Source: Bradyrhizobium embrapense
Lineage (GTDB): Bacteria; Pseudomonadota; Alphaproteobacteria; Rhizobiales; Xanthobacteraceae
Assembly (NCBI RefSeq): GCF_001189235.2
Contig: NZ_LFIP02000002.1
Coordinates: forward strand, 992,411 to 1,056,410
Direction of reading: 5' to 3'
Length of the DNA stretch: 64,000 nt
Shown: one piece after another, positions 8,639 to 17,071 of the stretch
Numbering within the stretch: the stretch's first letter is position 1
Layout of the letters: every line of letters starts with the position of its first letter
Notes under the pieces: model-generated
What the model was told of the DNA's origin: nothing
The model's input: the letters and a program-made list of their open reading frames with translations, nothing else
The model's database searches: none
Made by a program: the position numbers and the translations under genes

Positions 8639-9010
8639 ATGCAAAAGGACTATGCCGACGTCTGCAAGCACATCTCCTACAATCTGGGCCAGCTTCGCAA
8701 CGGCATTCCGGAAACCATGCGAGCGTTCTCGGCCATGGCGCAGGCGGCCACCAGAAATGGTGCGCTTGATGCACGAACGAAGGAACTGATCGCGCTTGCA
8801 CTGGGCGTTGCCGCTCACTGCGACGGCTGCATCGGCTTCCACGCCGAGGCCCTGGTCAAGCTTGGCGTCGGCCGCAAGGAGGTCGAGGAGGCGCTCGGAT
8901 TGGCGGTCTATATGGGCGGAGGACCGTCCCTGATGTACGCCGCCGACGCTCTGGGGGCGTACGACCAGTTTCAGGAGCGCGCGGCGGTTGCCGAGCCGGC
9001 GATGGATTGA
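8639..9010 (+). CDS. AhpD-like carboxymuconolactone decarboxylase-family protein
   Basis: 123 aa with the AhpD-type redox motif: HCDGCIGFH gives CxxC followed by His, at about residues 60-66. Members reduce peroxiredoxins or detoxify peroxides, using the two cysteines and a proton-relay His. Cytoplasmic. The start codon is an ATG with the weak purine stretch CCGAGGG upstream. The gene is divergent from a CBS-BON gene across a FixK2-type box. A role in peroxide defence on re-aeration fits the island but is inferred. Confidence 0.82.
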   Translation: MQKDYADVCKHISYNLGQLRNGIPETMRAFSAMAQAATRNGALDARTKELIALALGVAAHCDGCIGFHAEALVKLGVGRKEVEEALGLAVYMGGGPSLMYAADALGAYDQFQERAAVAEPAMD

Positions 9011-9097
9011 TCCGATCGTCGCCACGCGCCGCGAGGCGTTGGCGAGCTGCTGAAGGATCCGGAGCTGTCGTCGTTCGATAGCCGGGAGAATGGTGCG

Positions 9098-9391
9098 ATG
9101 TGCTCTGGAGATGGCAAGCGGCGGCTGCCGCAGCAACATGGGAACGAAGCCGTCATCGTTGGGCGGCCGCCACGTCAAGCGGCGAAGAATGCCGATGAGG
9201 TGGTGCAGAAGAAGCCGCGTGCCCGAAAGCTTCAGGACGACGCTTCATATTGGGCGTCCCGCGCCGAGCGGACGAAGCGGCAAGCCGCGCGACATCCGGA
9301 CCAGGCGACTCGCGATCATTTCATGAAAATCGCGGCCGGATATGAGGCACTCGCCCGCTCGGCCCGTAGCGTCGGGCGGGATCCAGATTAG
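9098..9391 (+). CDS. Small conserved hypothetical protein (97 aa)
   Basis: GGGAG lies 9 bases before the ATG. The second half reads DDASYWASRAERTKRQAARH, then DQATRDHFMKIAAGYEALA. This helical W-x2-RAE...YExLA pattern is common in short Bradyrhizobium proteins of unknown function. No transmembrane segment or catalytic motif is visible. The N-terminal 40 residues look poorly ordered, so the start is uncertain. Confidence 0.6.
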   Translation: MCSGDGKRRLPQQHGNEAVIVGRPPRQAAKNADEVVQKKPRARKLQDDASYWASRAERTKRQAARHPDQATRDHFMKIAAGYEALARSARSVGRDPD

Positions 9392-9447
9392 GCCGACGAC
9401 GGACGTAGAGCTCCGGGGTGGCAGGACGCGCGGTCCCTCCGCGTGAA

Positions 9448-9461
9448 TTGATCATGATCAA
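9448..9461 (+). promoter_or_regulatory. FixK/FNR box, perfect palindrome
   Basis: TTGATCATGATCAA is fully symmetric. Its centre lies 64 bases before the ATG at 9519. Confidence 0.8.
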
Positions 9462-9518
9462 GGGCTTTGGGCCGGAGTGCGTTCAAAATGGGGCCTGCAG
9501 AAAAGGAGGCGCTTTGCC

Positions 9519-9731
9519 ATGACGCGCAACGTCGGACTCATCGATCAGTACGCCCGGATCGTCATCGGTCTGGCTCTGATTGCATATACCGTGAAGGACG
9601 GCTCGCTTGGAGCGGGATGGCTGATCGTCGGGACTCTCGGATTCGTTCTGATCGCGACAGCACTCCTCTCGTACTGTCCGCTGTACACGTTGTTGGGAGT
9701 CAATACTCGGCAAAAGTCCAGCTCGGTCTAG
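9519..9731 (+). CDS. DUF2892/YgaP-like membrane protein (70 aa)
   Basis: Begins MTRNVGLIDQYARIVIGLAL and contains two hydrophobic helices (IVIGLALIAYTV and GWLIVGTLGFVLIATALLS) ending in CPLYTLLG, the typical DUF2892 pattern. The family sits in the inner membrane and is sometimes fused to rhodanese domains; function unknown. AGGAGG lies 10 bases before the ATG. The FixK box upstream is perfect. Confidence 0.8.
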   Translation: MTRNVGLIDQYARIVIGLALIAYTVKDGSLGAGWLIVGTLGFVLIATALLSYCPLYTLLGVNTRQKSSSV

Positions 9732-9747
9732 AAATCCGAGAACAATA

Positions 9748-9906
9748 ATGGATGAAAACCTCACTCTCGCCGAGTTGCGGTCGCGACTCGATCGTCTCGG
9801 CGCGGGCGCTGTCTTGAGAATTTCCGATCGTGATTACGAGCGGCTGTTTGGGATCAACGAAGTCGCTGCCGCCAAGGCCGCAGAGTTTGCCAGGAAGCAT
9901 CGCTGA
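9748..9906 (+). CDS. Small hypothetical protein (52 aa)
   Basis: Starts 16 bases after the DUF2892 gene and reads MDENLTLAELRSRLDRLGAG, then AVLRISDRDYERLFGINE, ending AKAAEFARKHR. The ordered helical composition and operon position make it a likely real gene despite a weak ribosome site. Soluble; function unknown. Confidence 0.5.
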   Translation: MDENLTLAELRSRLDRLGAGAVLRISDRDYERLFGINEVAAAKAAEFARKHR

Positions 9907-10029
9907 GTGTTCCGGGCGAAGGTTCGGTGTACTTCCGAAAGTCGAATTCCGACGCGTATGGTTCAGTCGATCTGGTGCAGGACGCGCCCTCAATTGCCAG
10001 CTGAACCCGACATCTGTTCAACGAAACGG

Positions 10030-10179
10030 TCAGTCGAGAGTGATGATGGTCAGAAGCAGCTGGAAGATCTCCCAGCCGGCGGCGACCAGTAATGTCCCAA
10101 CGATGAGCAGACGGCCGTACCATGAGACGGTCGGACCGCTCCGACGCTGCCGGCGTCGAAGCTGATTGACCGTCGGCAT
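10030..10179 (-). CDS. Possible small membrane protein (49 aa)
   Basis: MPTVNQLRRRQRRSGP is followed by one clear transmembrane helix (LLIVGTLLVAAGWEIFQLLL). No good ribosome site is visible and it lies 147 bases beyond the CBS-BON stop at 10326, so the call is tentative. It resembles the other short basic/TM proteins scattered through the island in architecture only. Confidence 0.3.
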   Translation of the reverse strand: MPTVNQLRRRQRRSGPTVSWYGRLLIVGTLLVAAGWEIFQLLLTIITLD

Positions 10180-10325
10180 CGAGGCAAGGGTTGGAACGGC
10201 GTGAGCATGCCGATCGCTCGCGTCGTCAAGTCTCAGTTCGTTTTGTTGCCGTGATCGATCCATTTGTGGTCAAAGCCGTGCATCGTACAATCGAAGCGGG
10301 CACCTCAGATCTGTCTTTCGCATGC

Positions 10326-11078
10326 CTACAGGGGTTGATCGTCTTCTGTCGATGGTTCTTCCTCCAACGAGACAAAGTCGCCACCGCCATAGTCGTTCTC
10401 CGGCGGCGGGTAGATGATCTTCACCAACTGGTCGTCGACCCGCTTTACGCCAGCGACGTTCTCAACCGCAACGGTCGCGGCCTTGCGTGCATTGTCGCTC
10501 CGGATGTTGCCGCGCAGGCTGACGACCCCGTCGCGCACGCTCACGTTCAGCGCAGCCGGTCGCCAGGGCGCATGCGCCAGCGCCGCAATGACAGATGCAC
10601 CAATCTGGTCATCGTTGCTGGAGGAGGATAGGTCGAGACGAAGGCTTGCGATGGCGGTCATGAAATCCGTGCGTGTGACCATCCCGACCAGCTTCTTGTC
10701 TCGCATGACCGGAAATCGCGTGACGCCGTGCGATTCCATCAGTTGAACGACCTGCTCGAGTGGGGTGTCCTCCTCGATAGTGATAGGATTGGGGGACATG
10801 ATCTGACTGACCTTGCGGCCGTGTTGGCGGGCGAAGTCGAGTGCGACCTGGCTCGTGCCGGCGAGCATCGCAAGCCAGCGGCCGCGGCGCTTCTCCGTTC
10901 CGACTTCCACGCGCCGGACGAAGTCTCCGTCCGACAGCATCCCGATCAGTGCTCCATCCCGATCGACGACCGGAAGGCCGCTGATGTGATGCGATAGCAT
11001 CGTCTTGATGGCATCGATCACCGATGCATCGGCATCGATCGTGATGACGTTTCGCGACATGATCTCCCGTACGTGCAC
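10326..11078 (-). CDS. CBS-CBS-BON protein (250 aa), GTG start
   Basis: CBS1 (SGLPVVDRDGALIGMLSDGD), the linker ALDFARQHGRKVSQIM, CBS2 (VTRFPVMRDKKLVGMVTRTD) and BON (GVVSLRGNIRSDNARKA). The acidic tail (SLEEEPSTEDDQPL) is unique among the five paralogues. The start is GTG with GGAGG 8 bases upstream. It is the most divergent copy of the set. A FixK box lies 70 bases before the start. Confidence 0.87.
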   Translation of the reverse strand: MHVREIMSRNVITIDADASVIDAIKTMLSHHISGLPVVDRDGALIGMLSDGDFVRRVEVGTEKRRGRWLAMLAGTSQVALDFARQHGRKVSQIMSPNPITIEEDTPLEQVVQLMESHGVTRFPVMRDKKLVGMVTRTDFMTAIASLRLDLSSSSNDDQIGASVIAALAHAPWRPAALNVSVRDGVVSLRGNIRSDNARKAATVAVENVAGVKRVDDQLVKIIYPPPENDYGGGDFVSLEEEPSTEDDQPL

Positions 11079-11140
11079 GGCGCCGATCCTCCGACATGAG
11101 CTGACAAAGCTCAGCTAACTCCTTGAAGAAGCAAAGCGCG

Positions 11141-11154
11141 TTGATCCTTATCAA
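11141..11154 (-). promoter_or_regulatory. FixK/FNR box upstream of CBS-BON 10326
   Basis: TTGATCCTTATCAA is a perfect box; predicted transcription start near 11106. Confidence 0.75.
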
Positions 11155-11251
11155 CCGGACGGTCGTGCAGTTGCGTTGATACTGCCTGATATTTGGCAGG
11201 CAACCGAGTTCGCCACGTGGCTGACAACTGCGCTTCGTCCGGCGGTCGGAG

Positions 11252-12604
11252 CTAGACGGCTCGGCTATGTCGCGCTGCGGCGCGGCCGAGGTGAGCGTCG
11301 AATGCCGAGGCGACGCTGCGGACCAGGAATTCCGCGTCATCGTTGATCAGGAGGCGGTCACCCCTCATCGTCACAGCGCCGTCCGCGATCAGCCTGTCGA
11401 GCCGGGAGCAATCGACGACGGCCGAACGCGGGTCCCAGCGGTGCCGGCGGCATATCTGCGGCAAGTCGACGGCCATGTCGCACATGATGCGTTCGATGAT
11501 GTCGGCGCGGAAGCGATCCTCCGCCGTCAGCCTGTAGCCCTTGACGGTGGCAAGCCGGTCCTCGGCGATGCGCGCCAGGTAGTCGCGTGTCGCGACTGCA
11601 TTCTGCACGAAGCCCTGCGGCATGCGGCCGATTGCGCTGGCGCCGAGACCGATCAAGATCTCGGCAGAATCGTCCGTGTAGCCCTGGAAGTTACGCCGCA
11701 GCTGGCCGGCGCGCTTTGCCATGGCCAGATTGTCGCCGGGGAGCGCGAAATGGTCGAGGCCGATGCGGATGTATCCGGCATCGGTCAGTGCCTGCGCGAT
11801 TGCCTCGGACTGACGATGCCGCTCGAGGCTATCCGGCAGCAAGTCCTCGTCGATCATGCGCTGGTGCTTCTTGAAGGAAGGAATATGGGCGTATCCGAAC
11901 ACGGAAAACCGGTCGGGCCGCAGCGCGACGCATTTGTCGATGGTGTCCAGGCAGGAAGCGACAGTCTGAGCGGGCAGGCCGTAGAGCAGGTCGAAGTTGA
12001 CGCGGCCGACGCCGGCATGGCGCAGCCGCTCGACCGCTTCCGCGGTCTGCTCAAGGCTCTGCGACCGATTGATGGCGTGCTGGACGACAGGATCGAAGCT
12101 CTGGACGCCAAGGCTCGCGCGGTTGACGCCGCTGTAACCCAATGCTTCCGCCATCGGCTCGGTCAGGGTGCGGGGATCGATCTCGACGGCGATCTCGGCG
12201 TCGGCCTGCACGAAGAACGAGTAGCGCAGCGCACTGACGAGGTCGGCAAAGGTCTCCGGCGTCATGATCGTCGGGGTGCCGCCACCGAAATGGATATGGG
12301 AGACGGGCAATCGCTGACCGACCGCTTCCGCAACGAGGTGGGCTTCGGTGCGAAGGCCGGCGGCGTAAATGGCGATCGGTTCGCTGTGCTTGGTGATGGA
12401 GGTGTGGCACCCGCAATACCAGCACATCGACCGGCAAAACGGCACATGCAGGTAGATCGAGGCCGGCCGCCGAGCTGGAACAGACCTCAGCCATGTCCCG
12501 TAATCAGCCTCGCCGACCGACGCAGAAAAATGAGGAGCTGTCGGATAGCTGGTGTAGCGCGGCAGTCTGTCCTGCCCATAGGTGATTGCCAAGCTCGACC
12601 GCAT
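11252..12604 (-). CDS. hemN: Oxygen-independent coproporphyrinogen III oxidase HemN
   Basis: 450 aa, the usual length. Radical-SAM motif CRSMCWYC (CxxxCxxC) at about residues 58-65, preceded by IYLHVPF, with the SAM-binding GGGTPT downstream. It converts coproporphyrinogen III to protoporphyrinogen IX in heme synthesis without O2, which supplies heme for the cbb3 oxidase and FixL under hypoxia. I chose the start MRSSLAITYGQDRLPRYTSY, which matches known HemN N-termini, over an upstream ATG. It follows the FixK-type regulator by 52 bases in the same direction and may be cotranscribed. Confidence 0.93.
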   Translation of the reverse strand: MRSSLAITYGQDRLPRYTSYPTAPHFSASVGEADYGTWLRSVPARRPASIYLHVPFCRSMCWYCGCHTSITKHSEPIAIYAAGLRTEAHLVAEAVGQRLPVSHIHFGGGTPTIMTPETFADLVSALRYSFFVQADAEIAVEIDPRTLTEPMAEALGYSGVNRASLGVQSFDPVVQHAINRSQSLEQTAEAVERLRHAGVGRVNFDLLYGLPAQTVASCLDTIDKCVALRPDRFSVFGYAHIPSFKKHQRMIDEDLLPDSLERHRQSEAIAQALTDAGYIRIGLDHFALPGDNLAMAKRAGQLRRNFQGYTDDSAEILIGLGASAIGRMPQGFVQNAVATRDYLARIAEDRLATVKGYRLTAEDRFRADIIERIMCDMAVDLPQICRRHRWDPRSAVVDCSRLDRLIADGAVTMRGDRLLINDDAEFLVRSVASAFDAHLGRAAARHSRAV

Positions 12605-12656
12605 TGGATTCCTTGCCTCTCGCGCGCCCCCGATCATCGGGGCCCGGCTCGCCCTT

Positions 12657-13334
12657 TCACGCCGCCATGACCCGGTTCGACATCGCACGGTTGCGAAGCT
12701 CCACCCGGCGCGAGGTCGGCAGCGAGATCACGCCGTTGTGCTCGAGCTGGGTAAAGGTACGTGACACCGTTTCGATCGTCAGACCGAGATAGTCGGCGAT
12801 ATCCTGCCGCGACATCGGAAGCTCGATGGCGGCATTCTTGACGGCTCGGTGGGCCATGTCGTTGAGGAAGCCGACGACGCGATCTTCTGCGCTACAGATC
12901 AGCAGCATCAGATGCTCCTGAAAGCGACGCAATTCCTGAGCCGTCGCATCCCACAGTTGCCGTGCCAGATCCTTTTCGTGCGTCGCACGGACCATGAGCG
13001 CGGCCCGCTTGACCACGATGACCCGCGTCTCGGAAACGGCCTCGGCCGAGGAAATATGGGTCTCGCCGGCTTCGAAGCCGAAGATGTCGCCGGGCAGATA
13101 GAATGCGCCGATCTGGCGGCGTCCGTCTTCCAGTATCTTGTAGGTTCGGACCGCGCCGGAAACGACCTGGTAGAGGTATTCCGCGGCCTCGTCCTCGCCG
13201 TAGATCTCGCTGTTGCGAGCGAACCGCATCGGCATCCCGATCATGCCGAAGGGCCCTTCGACGCGCGCCTGCCGGCTGAGGATGCTGGTCGGGTGACGGC
13301 TGTTCTCGAGAGAAATGGCGTTCTGGGTCTGCAT
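12657..13334 (-). CDS. fixK: FixK-type Crp/Fnr transcription regulator
   Basis: 225 aa: cyclic-nucleotide-like beta-roll (about 30-130), dimer helix, and C-terminal winged helix (about 175-210) with recognition helix IETVSRTF. The E-x-x-S-R motif is the one that reads TTGA half sites. Only one cysteine (LLICSAED) is present, so it cannot carry the FNR [4Fe-4S] cluster. It is a FixK-class protein whose level, rather than an intrinsic cluster, sets its activity. The start MQTQNAIS has GGAG 7 bases upstream. FixJ-like sites precede it. It is the best candidate to bind the 20-odd boxes in the island. Confidence 0.85.
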   Translation of the reverse strand: MQTQNAISLENSRHPTSILSRQARVEGPFGMIGMPMRFARNSEIYGEDEAAEYLYQVVSGAVRTYKILEDGRRQIGAFYLPGDIFGFEAGETHISSAEAVSETRVIVVKRAALMVRATHEKDLARQLWDATAQELRRFQEHLMLLICSAEDRVVGFLNDMAHRAVKNAAIELPMSRQDIADYLGLTIETVSRTFTQLEHNGVISLPTSRRVELRNRAMSNRVMAA

Positions 13335-13409
13335 GGCGACGCTCCATGGATGGGAAGTTCGATGGAGCCAGACTGATCGCATCTCCTGGATCGGGAAATT
13401 TGGATATTT

Positions 13410-13446
13410 CCCCTAAGTAGAAGCCACTTACGTATTTGTACGTAGG
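13410..13446 (-). promoter_or_regulatory. Putative FixJ-binding sites upstream of fixK
   Basis: TAAGTAG (13414-13420), TTACGTA (13428-13434) and TACGTAG (13439-13445) resemble the TAMGTAG elements bound by phosphorylated FixJ in rhizobial fixK promoters. They lie about 80-110 bases before the fixK start, and no TTGA-N6-TCAA box is seen there. Confidence 0.55.
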
Positions 13447-13509
13447 CTCCGGACAAGGCAGCCTCGCCTCGCGCCGAGCGGGTCGCTGGGGGTACGGGGC
13501 GAAGCGGGG

Positions 13510-13674
13510 CTAGCTCCCGTTCTTGTCAGGATAGGCAGCGCGCGTGCTGGCTCCATTCCTGTCCTGTTCCTGACGCCAGCGCGTCGTGCTGCGATCGGTC
13601 ACGGCGAGCACGAGCGCGAAGATCGAGAAGATCAGACAGACGGCCGTGACGACGAGCAGTGTACTCAGTGCCAT
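13510..13674 (-). CDS. Small single-span membrane protein (54 aa)
   Basis: MALSTLLVVTAVCLIFSIFA forms one long transmembrane helix, followed by a polar tail rich in Arg, Gln and Asp. Ribosome site GAGGGG lies 6 bases upstream. It begins 19 bases after the CBS-BON stop at 13694, so the two are almost certainly one operon under the box at 14470. Function unknown. Confidence 0.6.
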   Translation of the reverse strand: MALSTLLVVTAVCLIFSIFALVLAVTDRSTTRWRQEQDRNGASTRAAYPDKNGS

Positions 13675-13693
13675 GTTGGACCCCTCGATCTGA

Positions 13694-14416
13694 TCAGCCA
13701 GCCGCCTTGATGTCTTCCGGCGATTCGACGTAGTAGCCCGAGTAACCATCGACGAAGCAAAGATGGTCGCGGACTTCCTTGACGCCCGAGGTGTTCTCGG
13801 CAAGCACGATTGCGGCCTGGCGAGCTCGTTCATCGAAGATCAGGCCGTGCAGATGCACGGCGCCGTTGCGCACCCAGACCTGGAAGCCGGCGGGGCGCCA
13901 GCCGGTAGCGTTAATTTCGCGCAGAATCCGTTCACGGATGTGGCTGTCATCGGCGGTCGGATCGGGAACTTCACGCGCCAGCGAAGCGACGGCCTGCAGG
14001 ATGTCCGCCCGGGTGACGATCCCGACCATGGTCTTGCCGTTCACAACCGGCACCCGCTTCACGCCATGCTTGTGCATCAGATGCACGATTTCGTCGAGCG
14101 ACGTCTGCTCCTCCACAGTGATTGGGTTCGCTGTCATGACATCTTCGACCTTGCGGCCGCGCTCATGCACGAAATCGGTCGCGGCACGACCCGTGCCGGT
14201 GAACAGCTCCAGCCATGCCGATCGCTTGTGTCCTGTGCCGATCTCGGTGCGCCGCAGGAAATCTCCCTCGGACACCATGCCCCTGAGCGTGCCGTCTTCG
14301 TCCATCACCGGCAGACCGCTGAGATGGCATCGCAGCATGATGTTGGCCGCGTCAAGGATCTTGGTGTGCGGACTGACGGCGATGATGTGCTTGGTCATGA
14401 TCTGATGCGCGCGCAT
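13694..14416 (-). CDS. CBS-CBS-BON protein (240 aa)
   Basis: CBS1 (SGLPVMDEDGTLRGMVSEGD), the linker GRAATDFVHERGRKVEDVM, CBS2 (VKRVPVVNGKTMVGIVTRAD) and BON (GAVHLHGLIFDERARQA), with the same C-terminus (FYVESPEDxKAA type) as the 6576 paralogue, its closest relative here. GGAGG stands upstream of the ATG. Probably senses adenylates; a small membrane protein follows in the operon. Confidence 0.88.
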   Translation of the reverse strand: MRAHQIMTKHIIAVSPHTKILDAANIMLRCHLSGLPVMDEDGTLRGMVSEGDFLRRTEIGTGHKRSAWLELFTGTGRAATDFVHERGRKVEDVMTANPITVEEQTSLDEIVHLMHKHGVKRVPVVNGKTMVGIVTRADILQAVASLAREVPDPTADDSHIRERILREINATGWRPAGFQVWVRNGAVHLHGLIFDERARQAAIVLAENTSGVKEVRDHLCFVDGYSGYYVESPEDIKAAG

Positions 14417-14469
14417 GTTGGGACCTCCGTGTTGAAAAACGAACCATAAAGCGTCGCGCGCCCCGCACG

Positions 14470-14483
14470 TTGACCTGGCTCAA
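14470..14483 (-). promoter_or_regulatory. FixK/FNR box upstream of CBS-BON 13694
   Basis: TTGACCTGGCTCAA, perfect, centred 60 bases before the ATG. It overlaps the last codons of the upstream cytochrome gene (stop at 14480). Confidence 0.75.
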
Positions 14484-14836
14484 CGGTCTGCCTGGCTGCG
14501 CTCCAGAGATTTCAAGAACAGCATGAAGTCGCCCACCTGGTCCGGCTCGAAGCTGAACTGCGGCATGGTCGGATGGCCGGTGACAATCCCTTCCGCCAGC
14601 GCCTCCTGCAGCATCTCGACCGGATAGCGTTCGTGCAATGTCCGGAACGGCGGTGCTATTTTCAGCGGGCTCGGGCTTACCCGGTCGATTGAATGGCAGC
14701 GAGCGCAATAGAGCTGCGCAAGGCGACGACCTTGCTCCTGGTCGGCTGCGGCCGGAGTCAGTGCGGCGCAGATCACGCCGATGATGGCGAGGCCGCGAGC
14801 GACATAATACTGAAATGTCCTGGCAGGATGTCTCAC
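14480..14836 (-). CDS. Small periplasmic cytochrome c (118 aa)
   Basis: Sec signal (RGLAIIGVICAALTPAAADQ) and one heme site CARCH at about residues 44-48. MPQF near residue 90 is a likely methionine ligand. The start is GTG, 14 bases after the stop of the universal stress gene, so it is an operon partner of that gene. Likely an electron carrier under low oxygen. It differs from the 1441 cytochrome in sequence and length. Confidence 0.82.
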   Translation of the reverse strand: MRHPARTFQYYVARGLAIIGVICAALTPAAADQEQGRRLAQLYCARCHSIDRVSPSPLKIAPPFRTLHERYPVEMLQEALAEGIVTGHPTMPQFSFEPDQVGDFMLFLKSLERSQADR

Positions 14837-14850
14837 GAGACGGCTCGCGC

Positions 14851-15687
14851 TTAGTGAGACATCAGGACCGGGACGGTCATCGCACGCAGCATGTCGCGCG
14901 TCACGCCGCCGAGCAAAGTTTCCTGCAGGCGGGAGTGCCCGTATCCGCCCATTACCAGAAGGTCGAGGCTCTCGTCCGCCGCGATCGACAGCAGCATCGA
15001 CTGAACCTCCGGTTTTGACGCCGGCAACGACGTGATCTTGGCCGGAAGCCCTTGCTTCGCAAGATAGCGCACCAGATGGTCGGTGGAGCTTTCAGAGGGA
15101 ATTGGATCGGCCCCGCCGATCGTGATGATGGCGAGAGCGTCGGCTGCGCGCAGCAGCGGCATTGCGTCGTGGAGGGCGCGGGCAGCGAGCCGGCTGCCGT
15201 CCCAGCAGATACCGATTCGCTTCGCCGAGAATGCGCCATGGAACGTATAGGGCATGAACAGGACGGGGCCACCGGCCTGGAACAGCAGTTCCCGCGGGAT
15301 CACATTGTCGTAGCTGTGATATTCGCCCAGCGGCTGCGCCACCACGGTTAGGTCATGTAGTCGTGCGCTGGCGCAGATCATCTCGCGCGCATCGATGGGG
15401 AGTGCGCCCACAGCGCGGGTCGCATAGGATATCCCCGCATTCCGCGCCTCGATATCGAAGACGCGTAGCGCGGCCTCGGCGCGTTCGAGGGCCTGTGCGT
15501 GTTCCACCTCGAACAGCGAGGCGACCGCCACGCTCCCTTCAACGACGAGCGGCACGCTGGCAGTCTCGTAGCCGATCGCCATTGCGTCGAGATGGGCGCC
15601 GGTGGCGAGCGCGAGGGAGACCGATCCGTCGACCGCCGGACGCGGCGACAGCTCCGTCGGAATGTGGACCAGGATGTTCTTGAACAT
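14851..15687 (-). CDS. Tandem universal stress protein (UspA x2)
   Basis: 278 aa with two Usp folds: residues 1-140 (MFKNILVHIPTE) and about 150-275. The second ends LDLLVMGGYGHSRLQETLLG, containing the ATP-binding G-x2-G-x9-G(S/T)-type motif (GGYGHSRLQETLLGGVTRD). Double-Usp proteins are typical hypoxia or starvation proteins. GGAG lies 7 bases upstream of this start. A near-consensus FixK box lies 70 bases before it and a perfect one slightly further. Confidence 0.87.
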   Translation of the reverse strand: MFKNILVHIPTELSPRPAVDGSVSLALATGAHLDAMAIGYETASVPLVVEGSVAVASLFEVEHAQALERAEAALRVFDIEARNAGISYATRAVGALPIDAREMICASARLHDLTVVAQPLGEYHSYDNVIPRELLFQAGGPVLFMPYTFHGAFSAKRIGICWDGSRLAARALHDAMPLLRAADALAIITIGGADPIPSESSTDHLVRYLAKQGLPAKITSLPASKPEVQSMLLSIAADESLDLLVMGGYGHSRLQETLLGGVTRDMLRAMTVPVLMSH

Positions 15688-15750
15688 GACCGTTCTCCAA
15701 AAGGGGTGGAAGCACACTCGCCATCAGAGCACGGGACGAGGCAGGCCGAT

Positions 15751-15764
15751 TTGATCTGTCTCAT
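15751..15764 (-). promoter_or_regulatory. Near-consensus FixK box for the usp operon
   Basis: TTGATCTGTCTCAT differs from TTGA-N6-TCAA only in the last base. It lies 70 bases before the usp start. Confidence 0.5.
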
Positions 15765-15783
15765 GCGCGTTTGCGGATTTTGA

Positions 15784-15797
15784 TTGAGCGAGATCAA
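15784..15797 (+). promoter_or_regulatory. FixK/FNR box upstream of phaB operon
   Basis: TTGAGCGAGATCAA, perfect, centred 60 bases before the phaB ATG at 15851; it may also act on the divergent usp gene. Confidence 0.75.
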
Positions 15798-15850
15798 TTC
15801 GTCGCGCGCGTACTTCGCGCAAATGTTGCTCTCAGCCTGGAGGAGCCGGC

Positions 15851-16576
15851 ATGGCGCGCGTCGCATTGGTTACGGGTGGGAGCAGGGGAATTGGCGCAGC
15901 AATATCGCGTGCCCTCGCTGCTGCCGGATGCCGGGTTGCGGCCTGCTATGCCGGAAATGCGGCGGTCGCCCGGTCGTTTCAGGATCAGACCGGAATTCCC
16001 GTATTCCAGTGGGATGTCGCGAACTTCCAGGCCTGTGCGGCCGGTGTCCGCGAGGTGGAAGCCGCGTTGGGCCCGATCGACATCCTGGTCAACAACGCCG
16101 GTATCGTGCGCGATGCCACGCTGCATCGAATGACCAAGCCGCAATGGGACGCGGTGATCCGAACCGATCTCGATTCGCTGTTCAACATGTGCCGGCCACT
16201 CATCGAGGGCATGCGGGCGCGCAAGTTCGGGCGGATCATCAACATCTCGTCGATCAATGGCCAGAAGGGCCAGATCGGCCAGACGAACTATGCCGCGGCG
16301 AAGGCCGCCGAGCTCGGCTTCACCCGCGCGCTCGCGCTCGAAAGCGCGCGGTTCGGAATCACGGTCAATGCGGTCTGTCCCGGTTACATCAGCACCGAGA
16401 TGCTGGCCACGGTGCCGACCGACGTCATGCAGAACTCCATTCTGCCGCAGATTCCGGTCGGGCGGCTGGGGCAGCCGGAGGAAATCGCCCGTGCCGTCGC
16501 GTTTCTTGCCGCCGACGAAGCGGGGTTCATCACCGGATCGACGCTGTCGATCAATGGCGGTCAACACATGTGCTGA
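15851..16576 (+). CDS. phaB: Acetoacetyl-CoA reductase (SDR family)
   Basis: 241 aa short-chain dehydrogenase: cofactor motif TGGSRGIG, NNAG, and catalytic Ser with YxxxK (INISSING, then NYAAAKA). The C-terminus ITGSTLSINGGQHM is typical of PhaB rather than FabG. It reduces acetoacetyl-CoA to (R)-3-hydroxybutyryl-CoA with NADPH, the second step of PHB synthesis. It heads an operon with a CBS protein, a conserved small protein and PHA synthase. No thiolase (phaA) is present in the window. Confidence 0.88.
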   Translation: MARVALVTGGSRGIGAAISRALAAAGCRVAACYAGNAAVARSFQDQTGIPVFQWDVANFQACAAGVREVEAALGPIDILVNNAGIVRDATLHRMTKPQWDAVIRTDLDSLFNMCRPLIEGMRARKFGRIINISSINGQKGQIGQTNYAAAKAAELGFTRALALESARFGITVNAVCPGYISTEMLATVPTDVMQNSILPQIPVGRLGQPEEIARAVAFLAADEAGFITGSTLSINGGQHMC

Positions 16577-16585
16577 AGGAGAGCG

Positions 16586-17071
16586 ATGACTATGCTCGCA
16601 ACCGATGTGATGCGCAGCTCGTTCGCGACGATCAAGCCGACTGCCACAGTGCTCAATGCCGTCGAGCTGCTGCTTGAAACCGATCAGCGCGGCCTGCCGG
16701 TGATCGACGAGGCCGGCGAACTCGTCGGCATGGTTTCGGAGGGCGATTTCCTTCATCGCGATGAGCTGGGCATCAGTCCGCCGTCGGGAAACTGGCTGGA
16801 GTCTCTGCTCGGGATTGCTGAGAACACGCCTGAACGCGAACGCATGCGCACGCTGCAGGTCGGCTCGCTCATGAGCGGCTCGCCGATCACGGTCGATATC
16901 GAAGCATCGATCGAGGACGTCGTCACGCAGATGGACGTCTACAATGTCGCCCAGGTTCCGGTGCTCTGCGCCAGAACCGTCGTCGGCATTGTCAGTCGCA
17001 GGGAGCTGCTTGCGGCACTGGCGCGCCGATTGAGAGAAGCAGAGAAAGCAAGCACCGGAGTTACATCATGA
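16586..17071 (+). CDS. Two-CBS-domain protein (161 aa)
   Basis: Close paralogue of the 3290 protein: CBS1 RGLPVIDEAGELVGMVSEGD and CBS2 AQVPVLCARTVVGIVSRREL. It lies 9 bases after phaB and overlaps the next start by 4 bases (ATGA), so it belongs to the PHB operon. A role in tying PHB synthesis to energy charge is attractive but unproven. Confidence 0.85.
   Translation: MTMLATDVMRSSFATIKPTATVLNAVELLLETDQRGLPVIDEAGELVGMVSEGDFLHRDELGISPPSGNWLESLLGIAENTPERERMRTLQVGSLMSGSPITVDIEASIEDVVTQMDVYNVAQVPVLCARTVVGIVSRRELLAALARRLREAEKASTGVTS

Noticed and set aside
11267..12670. Long open frame (467 codons) opposite hemN
   Set aside because: It is the antisense shadow of hemN and its 5' neighbour; composition is unlike a protein and hemN has clear radical-SAM motifs.
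12657..13334. FNR/FnrN-type oxygen sensor
   Set aside because: Only one cysteine is present, so a [4Fe-4S] cluster cannot be built; FixK-type fits better.
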